Source: Centropus unirufus
Lineage: Eukaryota; Chordata; Aves; Cuculiformes; Centropidae
Assembly (NCBI GenBank): GCA_013397695.1
Contig: VYZI01000106.1
Span: 1,265,523 to 1,329,522, forward strand
Reading direction: 5' to 3'
Length of the DNA: 64,000 nucleotides
Shown here: one piece after another, positions 12,401 to 25,200 of the stretch
Layout of the letters: each line of letters opens with the position of its first letter
How positions within the stretch are numbered: position 1 is the stretch's first letter
Translations under genes and position numbers: made by a program
Notes under the pieces: model-generated
Databases searched by the model: none
What the model saw: the letters and a program-made list of their open reading frames with translations, nothing else
Told to the model about the DNA's origin: nothing

Positions 12401-15400
12401 CCAAAGTAAGACTTAAATGAGAATGGAGAACGCCATAAAGACATCATTCCATCGCCTTGCAAAGCCTCTCCAACTAATGCTATTACTTACTCCATTTTAA
12501 TATCTGTTAGCTAAAGATTTTGTTCTTATTTTTCAAAGAATGAGTACACCCACAATGGTAGGCATTATCAAAATGATGCACATAATGTCAGTTGCACTTG
12601 CATGAACCTTATTTAACTCTAGCCTTTCTTCTTCTGCATGTTTCAACAAAAAAAATAATTTTATAGAAAGGGATGTTGAATATTCCCAAACATTTATACA
12701 GTTTATGGTTGCACAGTATGTACTCTGGGCATTTCCAGATGCTGTGAGCTTATGTAGGATTTCAAAATAAATTCTGCAGGCACCACACCAGCTGGAGACT
12801 TACAGATGGCTGATTGTGAAAAGCCATGAGAAAATCTGAGTCCATGTAGCAGCAGTCTCTGATAGAAATAGTGCAACAAATTGTACCCACTTCTTATTTT
12901 ATTTTGGATATTTTTTTTCCTTCTAACAGCATTCTGTAAAGCAAACAGCCTTCCTGTTCCTTGTTGCTACTTTTCACAACAGAACAGTAGGTAATAATTC
13001 AAAAGTAGAAAACATATCTAGATGACCTTCCTCATTGTCTGGACTCTCCCAAGTTCCAAGCAAATTATTTCCTTGTCAAAGTTTCCACCAATGTTTTTAG
13101 AGAGCATTTGTGATTGCATGAGACTAATATTGCCAAATATGTCATTTAAGGGATAAAAGAAAGAGAAAACACTGGAAAAGAGTGCACTGTAGCATGTACC
13201 TACAGTGCAGAAAGAAGCTCTAGCATAATTGCTCTACAGGTTCTCATTGTTGATATTTTGGACTCATTCCCTCTTTTCATTCCAGTTACCCTTTTGGATA
13301 GAGAATAGCACAGCAGGAACTCCTCTTAACCCCAGGAGCATGGTGTCAGCCATGGGTACCCAGAGGAAAAAGTTTTTTAAAGGCATGGTGGGGCAGCCTC
13401 CTTATACCCAAAGCTTTTACTGAGTACGGTGGGGGTTTAGGATGCTATCTGGTAAGTATAGAAGTAATTAAAATAAACAGATAAACATAACACTATTTCT
13501 GGAAAATAAATAAGATTAAGATTTTTGATGTCTCATTGCCTTTTCCTACCGTCCCTCCTCCTATTTTTAACAGAGGTAATAGTTCATTTCTCTAATTTTC
13601 TCTTATGATCTCTGTTCTCCTGTTGAAAACAGGTAGATCCTTTTTATCTAAAGATGTTTTCCCTCTTAGTTGACTGCCACCATGAGACCCAAGAAAACAA
13701 GGTATTTAACAAGCAATCTGTTGCACCCCAGCAACTATTTCCACTAAATAATAGAGAGGCATCAGTGAGACATTCCTGACACTGCAAAAGCAGCCTGAGG
13801 CTTGTAGACCTCATCAGAAACTTTTCTGGTTTCCATTATGTAATGTCACCAGCAAAAACTGCTGGAAATAAAGCAAGCAACTGCAAACACATGATATATT
13901 GAATTCATGCTTTGAAGCAGTAGGGGTCTAACTTTGAAAGGAAACAGAATGCTTAACACAAGGAGCACAAAATGGTTAAAAACCTCAGTGGAAAAACGAG
14001 TTGAATTCAAGAAAAAAAACATTTATAGATGGAGTAGATTTTCTCTCAGTACTTTAAAAACAAGATATGCCTCTCACAAGAAAATTCTTAGGTGCTCTAT
14101 CCCTGCACCAGGAGTTTTTTCAATAGATTCTAAAGCTTCGCTTTAATTCAATGGTGAGAAATATGACCCATTTGTAAACAGTGATTACGTGCACACAAAA
14201 TCCTAACTCAGAAAAGCAGTATAGATGCTAAAACCACTGCTTCATTTGCATGGTGTGCATTGTATGCTTCTGTGGTTGAGTGAATCAGGTTTTATAATAA
14301 AAATCATTGCTTTTGTGATTCTTTTCTCCTTTGCTGGAGCCAACAACCAAAAAAATAAGAGGCTACACTATGAATGTGAACACTCAGAATAAAAGTAATG
14401 CCACTTCAGAAAATCTATTTCTTCCACCTCTTCCTGTTCCATTGTGATGCAAAATGTGGTACTTAAGCCAAATTTCTCTTGGAACACAATCTCAATTTTT
14501 CTGCTTCTCAGTTAAAATACAGTGAAGTTTAGGCTTGTCCTGATTTGCTGGGAAGCTACTGGGCTTTTTGGTTTAAGAATTGCTTCTCCATGTTCACATT
14601 AAACACACTGGTGAAACTGACATCTCCTAGAACATACAAAACTCCAGATGATATTACATACCTTGAAGAAGCTAGTCATAAGTGCCTCAAATTTCAACTC
14701 AAAATCAACAAATGCTTCTGATCTCTAATCTTTCTGCAATCCTGTTTTCCTAAGTAAACAGATGTCTTTCCCCAGCAATATGACATGAGAACTCAGTGGC
14801 CAATGTAGGAATCAAAAATTCCGTATGTAAAATATGTTTTGAACGCACAAGAGCCATTATTGAAAAAAATGGAAAAAGAGTTGCCTACAGATAATTAAGG
14901 CAATGCTGTCATCTATCCTGTGAAATGAATCCTTCTTATGTGCCTCCCAGATTTTGAAACTTTACAATTCACAATTTAAATTTGGGTTGGTTTTGGTAGT
15001 TTGGTCTGTGGCGTTTTTTAAAGTGTATGTGTTTGGTTTTTTTCTCCATAATATGTAGGTTTGGAAACTCAGATTAAGGGGAAAAACTAGTTAAAAGAAA
15101 AAAAACCCCAATATTTTCACATCACAAAACATTGTAAGCTGACATACAAAGGAAAACTTCGTCTTTAAGAACTTTATTAAAAATTTTGGTAGCTTGTATT
15201 TCTCAGTGGTAGGAGACAAGCATAGAAAAATCTACAGTAATTAAATCTTCGAGGTCATGTCTTATGCATGCTAAGCAGAGTCATGTTTGAAAAAAGTATG
15301 CAGTGAACTTTGACCTTTCCCTGATAATTAATAAAAGCTAAGTAAATTTATTGTTTGTGGTAGATGTAAAAAAAATCTTCAAATTTTGTAATTCTTTCAC

Positions 15401-17439
15401 AAAGGACAGAAGAGCTGCACTGCATCATGTTAAAGATTTGTGGAATCAAATTACATGATAAAAGAATTATTTTTAATCTTCACTTATCTACCTAAACCTC
15501 CCTGAGATTTCTTTCAGAATCTCAGTCTATAACTATTTCCATATTCATACCTCTCATACATCCTGTTCCACGGAAAATGAAGCTAAAAATGTAGTAGAAA
15601 TGTGGTTAGCACTTACAAAGCAGTGTCCCTGAATTACTTTTAGTTTATATTTTTATTTTTAGTTTATAACACTAGAAAATGAGACTGAGCTGAAAGATGC
15701 TCTTAAGACTTTGTATATCAGTGTATTTAGAAAAATGTTTTCATGAAAACATTAAAAAAAATCAACATAGAGGAAGTTTTTTACAAACACCTGAGTGTGA
15801 TTTTTTTAATATAGTTCCTAAATTAGTTCCCTTAAATCTTGACATTATTCAAAGTTCCTTTCTCCTGACAAAAGTATCCTTGATTTGTGCTCTAGACTCC
15901 AACTTCTTCCAGTAGCATCAATGAAAGAGCAGCAAACTACAGAAATAACCATTTAAAACCATCCAAACCCCCATCCAGTTCTAGAGCTTATTCTCCTGAG
16001 AATGACCAACAGAAGCAAAGCACAAAGAATATTTTGCAATATGCCTTTTACTTCTGCTACAATCCTTCACAATGGACATGGTGAGTCAATGGAAGTTGAC
16101 GTGTTATTGATGATTGTCACCCTCACCTACCTTAGGTTGTGTCCTGAGTGGATATTGCAAGTACCAAATTCTACCTGCAAATAGCAAGGAATAACAATAA
16201 CTCCTATAGGCTATCAATGAATCTGGTGCATATATACATGGATTTGCCGTTCCCATAAAAGCTAAATCAGTTCTGCTACCTGCAGTCAAGATGAATCAAA
16301 GCTTACTGCACAAGTAATCCCTGTTATTTCAGTGGACCATGGAGTATGATGACACTTAAACTGAGTACATACTGTAGGATTTAGCTAAATTACTTAAGTC
16401 TAAGAACTGTAGCTGGGTAGTGGAGGGTAAGAGAAAGGTGAAACAATATTTCTTTGGGTTAAAACATACAAGTACCTAAGGAACTATGCAGAGGTATGGT
16501 AATGGAAAATACTGAACAGCCACAACATAATCACATTCTAAAATTTCAAGAAATTTACAAAAATCAAGTTGCTCTTTCATAGAGATTTATTAATATAAAT
16601 ATTCATTTAAAAAATGGATGAAAACCAATTTTTAAATTTTCATTATCCACCAAAAAACCCTCATAAATGTACGTATATGCACTGGTCTGAGGAATTGTGT
16701 TGGCAGTGTACAATATCCTCCTCAGAAAGTTCTCAGGCATCTGGGTGATAGCAACAAAACATGATGTGACTATGGTAACCAACTCAAAAAAAAGTAGTCA
16801 GTTATAAACAGCAAAAGTTGCAAAGGAAGGACTTCCACATTAATCCACCAATTACAATAAAAAAAAATTGGCACTTTTGAATCATACCTGAACAAAGAGA
16901 TCCCAGCAAAAAGCAAAATTATACTTTTGCCACTGATAACTTTTGAAGACAAAGGCAGAAATGAAATAATTAAATTTATTGTATTGAGGTTATTCAAGAA
17001 ATTATATTGGATCTAAAAATATAAAAACAAAACATTCCAAGCCAAATCAAATGTGTTATTTGTAGCAAATAGGATAGCTAGTCAGGACATCCTGTTTAAA
17101 CATGGATCTGAAAAGAACTGACAATTTAGTGTAACATTCTGTTCTTCACTGCTTATATTAGAAGGCTACTTCTGGTAGGAACCTTCTGTTGCTTACTTTG
17201 AAACAGACTTTTAAATAACATTTAATCATAATTATACAACTAGCTAATTGTTGTATAATTATGTTGTATAATAAGTGTTAATTATTCCAGATAATGCATT
17301 TTAACATATCTTATCGCATAAGCAACTCAATTCTTTCGTTTCTGGCTCTCAGAAAAATTGGAGAAAAATAGCCCATTTACTTGTGTATAGAGCAGAAAAG
17401 TCAAACTGTCTGAGCAGAAGAAAGACTAACTTGTTTCCA
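9421..17439. other. AT-rich noncoding stretch, no gene seen
   Basis: This is eight kilobases of mostly unique AT-rich DNA. Open frames reach only 72 codons. A small perfect hairpin (TGAAGGC, 4-base loop, GCCTTCA) lies near 11323-11340. At about 16320-16400 the text resembles old amniote interspersed-repeat 3' sequence, but too weakly to call. A perfect long-armed inverted repeat is listed separately at 17227-17263. Otherwise I see nothing gene-like. Confidence 0.5.
17227..17263. repeat. Perfect 14-bp inverted repeat, AT-rich
   Basis: Arm CATAATTATACAAC (17227-17240) is separated by 9 bases from its exact reverse complement GTTGTATAATTATG (17250-17263). A partial third copy of the arm (GTTGTATAAT) follows immediately at 17263-17273. 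It is AT-rich and so prone to cruciform extrusion. It is not recognised as part of a known transposon. Confidence 0.9.
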
Positions 17440-18130
17440 ACATGCCTGGCTGCATATGTATGAAACTTGTCAACCAGCACCTCCAGGTCCTTCTCTGCCA
17501 GACAGCTTTCTATCCACTCTTCCCCAAGCCTGTAGCACTGCATGGACTTCTTGCATTACAAGGACAGGAATGGCACTTGGCCTTGATTGAAACTCATACA
17601 ATTGGTCTCAGCCCATCCATCCAGCCTGTTCAGATCCCTCTGTAGAGCCTTCTTACCCTCAATCAGATCAACACTTCCACACAGCTGAGTGTCATCTGCA
17701 AACTTACTAAGGGTACACTCAATCCCCTCACCCAGATCATTGATAAAGATATTGAACAGGATGGGACCCAGCACTGAGCCGTGAGGAACACCACTTGTGA
17801 CCAGCCTTCAACAGGATTTACCTACATTTACCATGACCCTACCATGCTTTGGCTTGGCCATCCGTCCAGTTTTTTTACCCAAAAGAGGGTATGCCTCTCC
17901 AGGCCAATGGCAGGCAGTTTCTCAAACATAATACTATGAGAAATGGTACCAAAGGCTTTACTAAAGTCCAAGTACACTACATACACAACCCTTCCCTTGT
18001 GCATTAAGTGAGTAACCTTGTCATTGAAGGAGATCAGGTTACTTTGACAGGATCTACCTTTCATAAACACATACTGACAGTGCTTAATCACCTAGTTGTC
18101 CCGTGTGTGCTGTGATAGCACTCAAGATGA
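17440..18130 (-). mobile_element. CR1 LINE, internal reverse-transcriptase fragment
   Basis: On the minus strand the segment encodes the central reverse-transcriptase domain of CR1. The order is GRSCQSNLISF, then VVYLDFSKAFGTISHSI (the usual KAFD Asp is Gly here), then LFWVKKLDGWPS. Next come the GPILFNIFINDL block and SKFADDTQLCG, with the catalytic FADD motif intact at 17691-17702. LGEEWIESCLAEKDLEVLVD follows near the left end. Frames are broken by frameshifts and stops between these blocks, so it is a pseudogene. Unlike ordinary CR1 copies it lacks the 3' end as well as the 5' end. That suggests later deletion or decay past recognition. Boundaries are approximate. Confidence 0.9.
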
Positions 18131-19069
18131 CCAAGGAAATATTTCTACTGCAAGGTGTATTGACATAGCTTACTACACTGTTCTCCAACCTACATTCCAG
18201 GCATCATCTTAAAATGAAAATGTTCTTGAAAAATCAACATCCAAACATTTACATTCCTTCCAAGACAGCAACACAAGAGTGTATTTGGAAACAATATAGA
18301 AAATATTTTTTATTACTCTGACACTTTCTCTAATACCCTACAGTTTATCTTTCCATGCTTCAGTAATCTTGAATTTGTGCACAATCAAAGCAAGGAGCCT
18401 TTGTGTCATGGCTACAGGCAGTCCTCTCACTGACATCTATTTCAACTTTCTAATTATATCATCATTAGAATATAACCAGTAGCATGTCTTCTGGAGGGGT
18501 CACCATTCATTAATGCAGGCAGATAAGACTGTGGTCCATTGAAAGTAATGAAGTGGAAACATCCACATTAGTTCTAAAGCCCTTGAGACCATGCCCATGA
18601 TATCCTCTGTAGTCCACAAAGCACCGTCAGGCACCTTCTGTTGTAACAGTTCAAGTGAAACAATTACCCACACAGTGTGTGGCTCTGGAGTTAGCTGGAT
18701 CAGAAGGAAAATTTCAGTGTGTCATCTGCTATCCTTATACTGCCTAGCATAATGTTCTTTACCTCTCCTAATAAGCTTTCTTTTTTGTTTGTTTCTTTTT
18801 TTTTTTTTTTTTTTGAAGTGTCATGGGTTTTGTATTTGCTATTTGCGCTTAATTCACAATGAACTGAAGACCACCAAGTGGGAAGACAGACTTCCAATAC
18901 ATTAAAGTTTTCTATTATAGAAAGAAATCATGTACTCTCCATTTTTCTGATGGAAAGGACAAAGAATATTAAGTTAAATTAAAGCCAGGAATGCAGGTAA
19001 ACCCAGCAGCAAAATGTGTATAGTAAAGGCAATATAAATGTATGCTAAAGTCCCCGAATGTATCTGCTC
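18131..19069. other. Noncoding stretch with long T tract
   Basis: No gene is supported. A T-rich microsatellite-like run, including about 20 consecutive T, lies at about 18779-18814. A short palindrome (CCACAC AGT GTGTGG) occurs near 18668-18682. The remainder is unique AT-rich sequence. Confidence 0.5.
18779..18814. repeat. Poly-T / TTTG-rich low-complexity tract
   Basis: T-dominated tract with interspersed G and C, ending in an uninterrupted T run. It is not attached to a recognisable retrosequence body, so there is no support for its being a retroposon tail. Confidence 0.85.
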
Positions 19070-19210
19070 TGTGAGACTGTGGGATCTGTATCACTGGGAG
19101 TCTTTAAGATTGGACATATATAAAGATCATTCTTGACAGATATATTTTAACTTTGTGATAGAGTAGGGATTTGATTATATGGTCTCAAAATCCCTTCTGG
19201 ATCTATTTGC
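19070..19210 (+). mobile_element. Old CR1-type LINE 3' end
   Basis: The segment reads like a diverged 3' end of an ancient CR1 subfamily. GTGGGATCTGTATC is followed by a GGGAGTCTTTAAGATTGG block. A CTTGACAG part follows, then a GGGATTTGATTATATGGTCTC part and AATCCCTTCTGGATCTA at about 19189-19205. The order matches the usual arrangement: 'gtggaatctccatcy', then 'ttttaag', then 'ctgtcag', then 'ggattggactagatgacc', then 'cccttccaacc'. No coding potential remains. The call is from consensus memory only. Confidence 0.58.
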
Positions 19211-22200
19211 CATGCTTCAGTGAGTATTTGTTATGTTACAGCTAGATCAGAAACTCCATTAAAGTTCGGCACCCCAAACTGCTTATCACTGCAAGTATTA
19301 TTTTAAGAGAGAAATCCTTCCTTGGAGAATTTATGATCTTGTTCCAGGTAAGACACAAGGAGAAGTTATAACAGTTGAAGGAGTGGTGGATGGTACAACA
19401 GCGACAGACAATAACTTTAGTTTGTTATTTTCAAAGTGCAATTTATGTTTTCAATCAATGTAAAAGCTCTTCCAAAAGGGTGGTTTCATCAAATAGACAG
19501 ACATTGATCTGTCAGCCATGTACCTCTGAGTGATGGGTTACTCTGGCACAATCCATGCAAGTAGCACCTATTCTGACAAATAGAACTGTTAGCTTGAGGA
19601 GTGTGGGGCACCAGGAGAAAATTATGTCCATTCAGTCTTTGCTGTAGTATCACAATATGCAGAAGTGTGCATGTTCTTCCTTCCCACATATCTGCACCTT
19701 ACATGCCTTTCTTGTCTCCCTGGGGTTCTTACCCCGTCTTCAGGGCAGCTTGGATAAGAGGCTTAGTTCTAATGCTCTTGTCCTTTGGAGGGGACTCTTC
19801 CTTTCTATAGAGAAGTCAGGGAGACTAAATGGGTAAACTAAGAGAATGACAATGAGTTTTTCAGTATTTGTTAAGGTTCCATTTTAAGAAGTTTGTTCTT
19901 TCCCAGGTTGTAATTAAAGCCATGTGAACTGTATGTTTTATTTAAAAATCGTGGTTTTGTTTATTAAGGGTCTGTTCCTTTGAAAGTTCCTTCTATTGTA
20001 TAAGACTTGCCACGATGACTCAGAGATCTCACGTAAAAAGGAGCAGCAACTACTATACAAAAGGAACTTGATTCTAGTAAGCTTGCCCAAAGCACTTTCC
20101 AGAACCTAAACATACACATCATAACATGTAATTTGGGAAGTTTTCCTAGTTCTGATAAGTTTCTGAGTTTTATTTTAGAAAGCTAAAGCTAATAATTTTA
20201 GCTGGTAGGAAAATCTTTTTCAAAAGGTGTCCCTAATTCAAGTCTTTTATGTGGTTATAGAATGTGATTTTCAACAATTTGCTACAACCAATCTTTTCCT
20301 CCTTCAATACCTTTATGATTTTGACTGTAAAGATACAGGTACTGCTAACTTTCTTTTCCCAGCTGATCTAACCTTTCCTACTGAAATTCTCTTTGTCTAA
20401 GTACTCATTTCATTGTCAAATCTCCATTTTCTAAAGCTCCGATTCTTTTTGCTATATTTGTAGTTACACTGGTAGAGTGGGCAATAATCCAGTCAGCCAG
20501 GGAAAAAAAAAACAAAACAGTCCTTCATGCTGCTAAGAACACTCAAAATAAAACATTTCTATGCTGTAGCCCATAGTAGGGGAATCTTTAATTTTCCAAA
20601 ATAGATTAGTCACCTTTAATGACAGTAATAAGAATTTCTTGTGACAAGATTCAATACTTTTCTGAGGCTCTTACAACAAACTTTTGCATTAATATTTTTC
20701 TTCATTTAAAAAGCAGAAAACTTTCCTGGGAAAAGTACTGGTTTGCATAATATGCAGATTATTTCACTTGCTTGATCATTGTAATAAATGCCAGAGAAGA
20801 TAAACAAGTACTCCTTGCAAATGAAGCATTGCACAAATTTAATTTTTATTGGAATGACATTGGTGACCTATTTTGGAATCTTTACTTGATGAGTTTTTCC
20901 TAACCAGGCATGGTTTTTAATATTCAGTTAATGAGTATTAAAAAAAAAAAAAACCTCAACGATTTTTATTTAAAAAATGCATACATAAGAAACCTCATTA
21001 AAAACCTGGGATGGTGAATATCACAATCAAAATGCTTGAATAGACAGAGATTATTGCAAAGCACAGAAGAGCAACATTTCATGAATAAATCAAAAGGTAT
21101 TAAGATTAAACAAACATGTAAATTTTGAAAATTAAAGGAGGTCAATTAATGAAAGCAACAAATTAATTCAATTTTCATTCAAGCACTTGACATTAAACTT
21201 GCTGCTGTTCAAATAAACTCAATTTCATGGTGTTTGATGCAGAAACTCATGTTGCAAGAAGCCCAGAATTTGTCTCAAAACATCAAATCTCTTATTACTG
21301 AGGTAAGAGAAGCCACACCTTTGAACTGACTGGCATGAGGATGCTGATCAAAATCTTACTAGATACAAATCACCCCTCACTTCAGACCAAACAAATCAAG
21401 GTGAACATTGAGCACAATAGAGGAAAAACATACTTAGAGCAAATGGAAAAGCAGCTATTTATGACACGGAATATGCTCTGTGCAAGCAACTTTGCAAATA
21501 ACTATATGGGTACCACGCCTTATTTGAAATTAAACAGAAGTGTACTACTGATACTCCATGCTATAAAGAATAATCTGGAAGCATACCTCTGGGAAACAAC
21601 AAAAGGATGTTTATGTGCATTGTACTGTGTAGCTGTATTGAGACAAAAGTCCCATAACTATATATGTGACATAGTTGGGATGTCTATTTCATCAGAAAGG
21701 CCTCACTGACAACTTTTTTTTGCCTATTTCACTGCCATCGAAGGATCATATGATAGAGAACCAGGAACCAGTTTCTCAGTAAATGTGATTTTTTTTTTGC
21801 TGCACACATAGAACTCCAGAACAAAAAGAGAACAAGTTTTTGTGTCTGATTATCAAACCCAAATTGCTACACAACTGCAGAGCCAGCAAACATTTCTTTC
21901 AGTGCTTGTCTGTATAAAGTTCACTGTAGAAAAACCACATTTATCCAAAACTTAAAGATGAAAGAGGAGTGGAAGATGGCACCGGATCTTGAAATCTTTG
22001 CAAATAATTTATTTAGACAGATTTTTATAAAATACTATAATTAAAAATTGGTAACAAATTTCATCGGTATGAACAATATTTTGGAAATGGAAATTCAATT
22101 TACCTAGTCTTCACTAGATTTCATATGATGTGAATGATGTTTCTGAAACTGCGTTATAGGAGTTAATCGAGAAAATTTAAAATTCTCCCCTTCATGAAGC

Positions 22201-25200
22201 AGAGGTGAAATCTACTAGAAATAGGTTTGGTCAATGACAAAAAGTTACATCTAGGTCTACATGCCAGTTCAAATCTCTCCTCTACCTCCTTCAACTTAAG
22301 TAGTAGTCTCTAGGGAAAGACACAAAGGATGCAGGTAGTAAAAGAAAATTGAGCATGGGCAAATACTAGTTGCCTCATCAAACTACGTGTCAAAAATAAT
22401 ATTGGAATCATACTTTTTGTGAAATTTGGATTTGATAAGCCAATTTGATTTTTCACCATGAAAGCGCATCAATGTAGATGGTACAATAACAGCCTTGGTA
22501 CAAGTTAAGGAGAGAAGACTTATTTTTTTCACAAACAAAACTTCTCCTGCCAAGTAGGGATGTCTCCATGAGTCTCTTCCTGAGTGAAGCCTATGCCTTT
22601 CACAGCATCCTCGGAAGTGTAAGTTGCAAATTTTTGCGTATTCTGGCAGCACTGGAACATGTACACAAATGTCAAAGCTCTTAATGCTTACTCATGAAAA
22701 ATTAGTTCCAGTTAAAAAATAAATTCATTATTAGAGAACTATGGGTTTTTCCTATTCCCTAGATTTTATCTAAAACAATAGATTTTTTTTCAAAATCTTT
22801 TCTGCATGTAGTCATTTTAAACCTTTGGAAAACACATGTTTTTGAAGAAATACAGGATTTTATAAAGTGGATCATTATACCATATCAAGAATTTAATCAT
22901 TCTTATTAAAAATTCTAGCTTAGGGGCTTGGCACTGATGGTATAATTTGTTCTGATCTTTAATATACAGTGTTTCTGCTTCTTTTTAGGTCAGTAACACT
23001 TGAAAAAATAGTTAGCTATTTATTTTATGGCTTGTTGAAAGTCACTGGACCTTAGGACTCTCAAAAAGTGACCATGCGACCTTCTCAAATTATCATTATG
23101 GGCCAAGTTTGCAAAAGTTTTCTGAAGTCAGATACTTACACTTTTTAACTTACTAGTTTTAATCAAGACAATTTCCTGTTCATATTTTTGTTTAAATTTC
23201 CTAGACTTCAGTTTTGTATTCATTCTGGGATGTGCAGCTAAATTCTTCTTTTTCAGTGGAAAGAAATTATCCATTTTTATTTACATGAGCTGCTACAGCT
23301 GTACAGTATTTATGTATTCATCCTAAGTGTCTGAGAGGGTATCAAACCCAGCAGATACTGTTCAGTGTTACAGAAGAGAAGCAGTATTGAAAAGCATAAC
23401 AAAAGTCGTCTCTGGTATACATCAACAATGTGTGAGTTGGGTAGCTTGAAATGCTAACAACATGCCATCTGTGTTTTACTGAGGGTTAGCTACTGCTTAA
23501 ATGATTGTGATTAACAGCCAGAGCTTTATACGCTAACAAGCCAAGTTTGATTGTAATTCTTTGGAGAGTAATCATCACTCTACCCTGCAATTATACACAA
23601 TGTGTGTTGAATTAGAAGGAAAGAAAAAGAGCATGAAATAACTTTCAGACTTGCAAAAGCAGGCTATTGAACACAAGCCAAAGGTGAGATGATTGGTGAG
23701 AACTGTTATTCTTTGTGATATTGTTAATATACCATAAAAAGATCAAAGGAAATGACAATATGAAGAGCTACTGGGGAAAAAAAATAGGACTGTGTCAAGA
23801 ACATAACTTACATTAAATGGGCAGATAAACAGCATGTAATTTCAGGAAAAATATGAACATTTTATTTTACAACAGAATTGTGAACTATATAACAATATTG
23901 ACTTTACCTCATACCTCATTTCTTTTGCTGATATCTAGGTGTTGAATGAGTACTTTTACTTGTGCCCACTCATGACAGATGTGCTCTTACTTTTGCTTTC
24001 AACTTGCTCTAAAGCTGTAATAAGCAAGGCTTAAAATATATACAAAGTTCCATAGAAACCCTAAACCTCAGATTAATTTTGCTGAGAATGCCACAAAATT
24101 AGGGTTTCTTTCTGCAGAAAATTAGCCTTGTTTACATTGAAGATACATGGGGATGATTTTTTAAAATGTGCGAAAAGACCAAAAGATTAATTATTAAATT
24201 AACACACTTGCTTAATCTTTTTAAAGAATATTTTAAAGAATATTTAAGAAAAAGACACCGGTATCTCCTAATTGTTAATAATTTCTATTCCTTTATGACA
24301 AACGGTGTATTACTGAGGTCATATCACACACAAACTAAAACCCATACATGTCATGTCTGGTGGTGCTAGGGAATTATAAAGGGACTCGTTAAATATGTTT
24401 ATCAATTTCCTTCTGAGATTTCAAAGCAAAGACTAAAGTCAAAGATGCATTTTAAGGATTTAAGGAAAATAATGGAATATTTAGCCTGAGAGAGTGAAAT
24501 GTGCCCCTGAAGCACATGTTTCTTCTTAGTTCACAAGTAAAACTATTGGTCATTAAACAGTGACTCTGCCTCCACTCTTACAGCTCCCACTTCAATCTTC
24601 TCCTGTTCAGTATTTTGCACATAATCTATTTTCCCTCTCATCCTTTCACTCTGTGAGACTCAGATCAAGGCAATGTTCATTTTTACTGCCTTAGGGACAG
24701 TCCTTGCTGCTGCTGTCCCGAGAAAGGAAAGAATCTGAAGGTGGAAACAAAGCAGAAAAGGATGTGAGACATGGAGCCTAGTTTGCTACACCCACTGCTA
24801 GCAGAGTAGGTGGGAACAGGAGGAACCTTCCTCCCAGATTTGCAACCTCCTCCATATTTCCTGCCTCTGGGAGGGAGAAACCGTCACCAGGCTGCCTTTG
24901 CATGGCTCTGCCACAGGCAAGGCAGGCAGCTTGGGTAGAGCTGCTGCTTTTTGCAGGGTGCTACTCAAAGCAGCTCCCTGCTCCACATAGGCCTGGAACA
25001 TCCCCCACAGCTCCTCCCAGCAGCCCTTCGTTCCCTTCCCGCCCACTAGCACTTCACACACTATCATGGCTTTTTCTCCTGTCCAGTGAACCTACAGTCT
25101 TGCTGCTCTGTGTCTAATAGGAGTGTTAAAGAAGTGGCTGTTTATAGGCCACATCTGCTCTCTAGTCCCCTTCTCCAGCAACATAAGCAGCTTTTGCCTA

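Noticed and set aside
16320..16400. Resemblance to old amniote LINE 3' sequence (TTTCAGTGGACCATGGAGTA and following)
   Set aside because: Similarity is short and scattered, and cannot be separated from chance without a profile search.
18779..18814. Poly-T as antisense poly(A) tail of a processed pseudogene
   Set aside because: No gene-like body or target-site duplication is visible next to it.
21335..21709. 124-codon plus-strand open frame
   Set aside because: No family resemblance and no supporting promoter or splice context. Length is within chance expectation for 64 kb in six frames.
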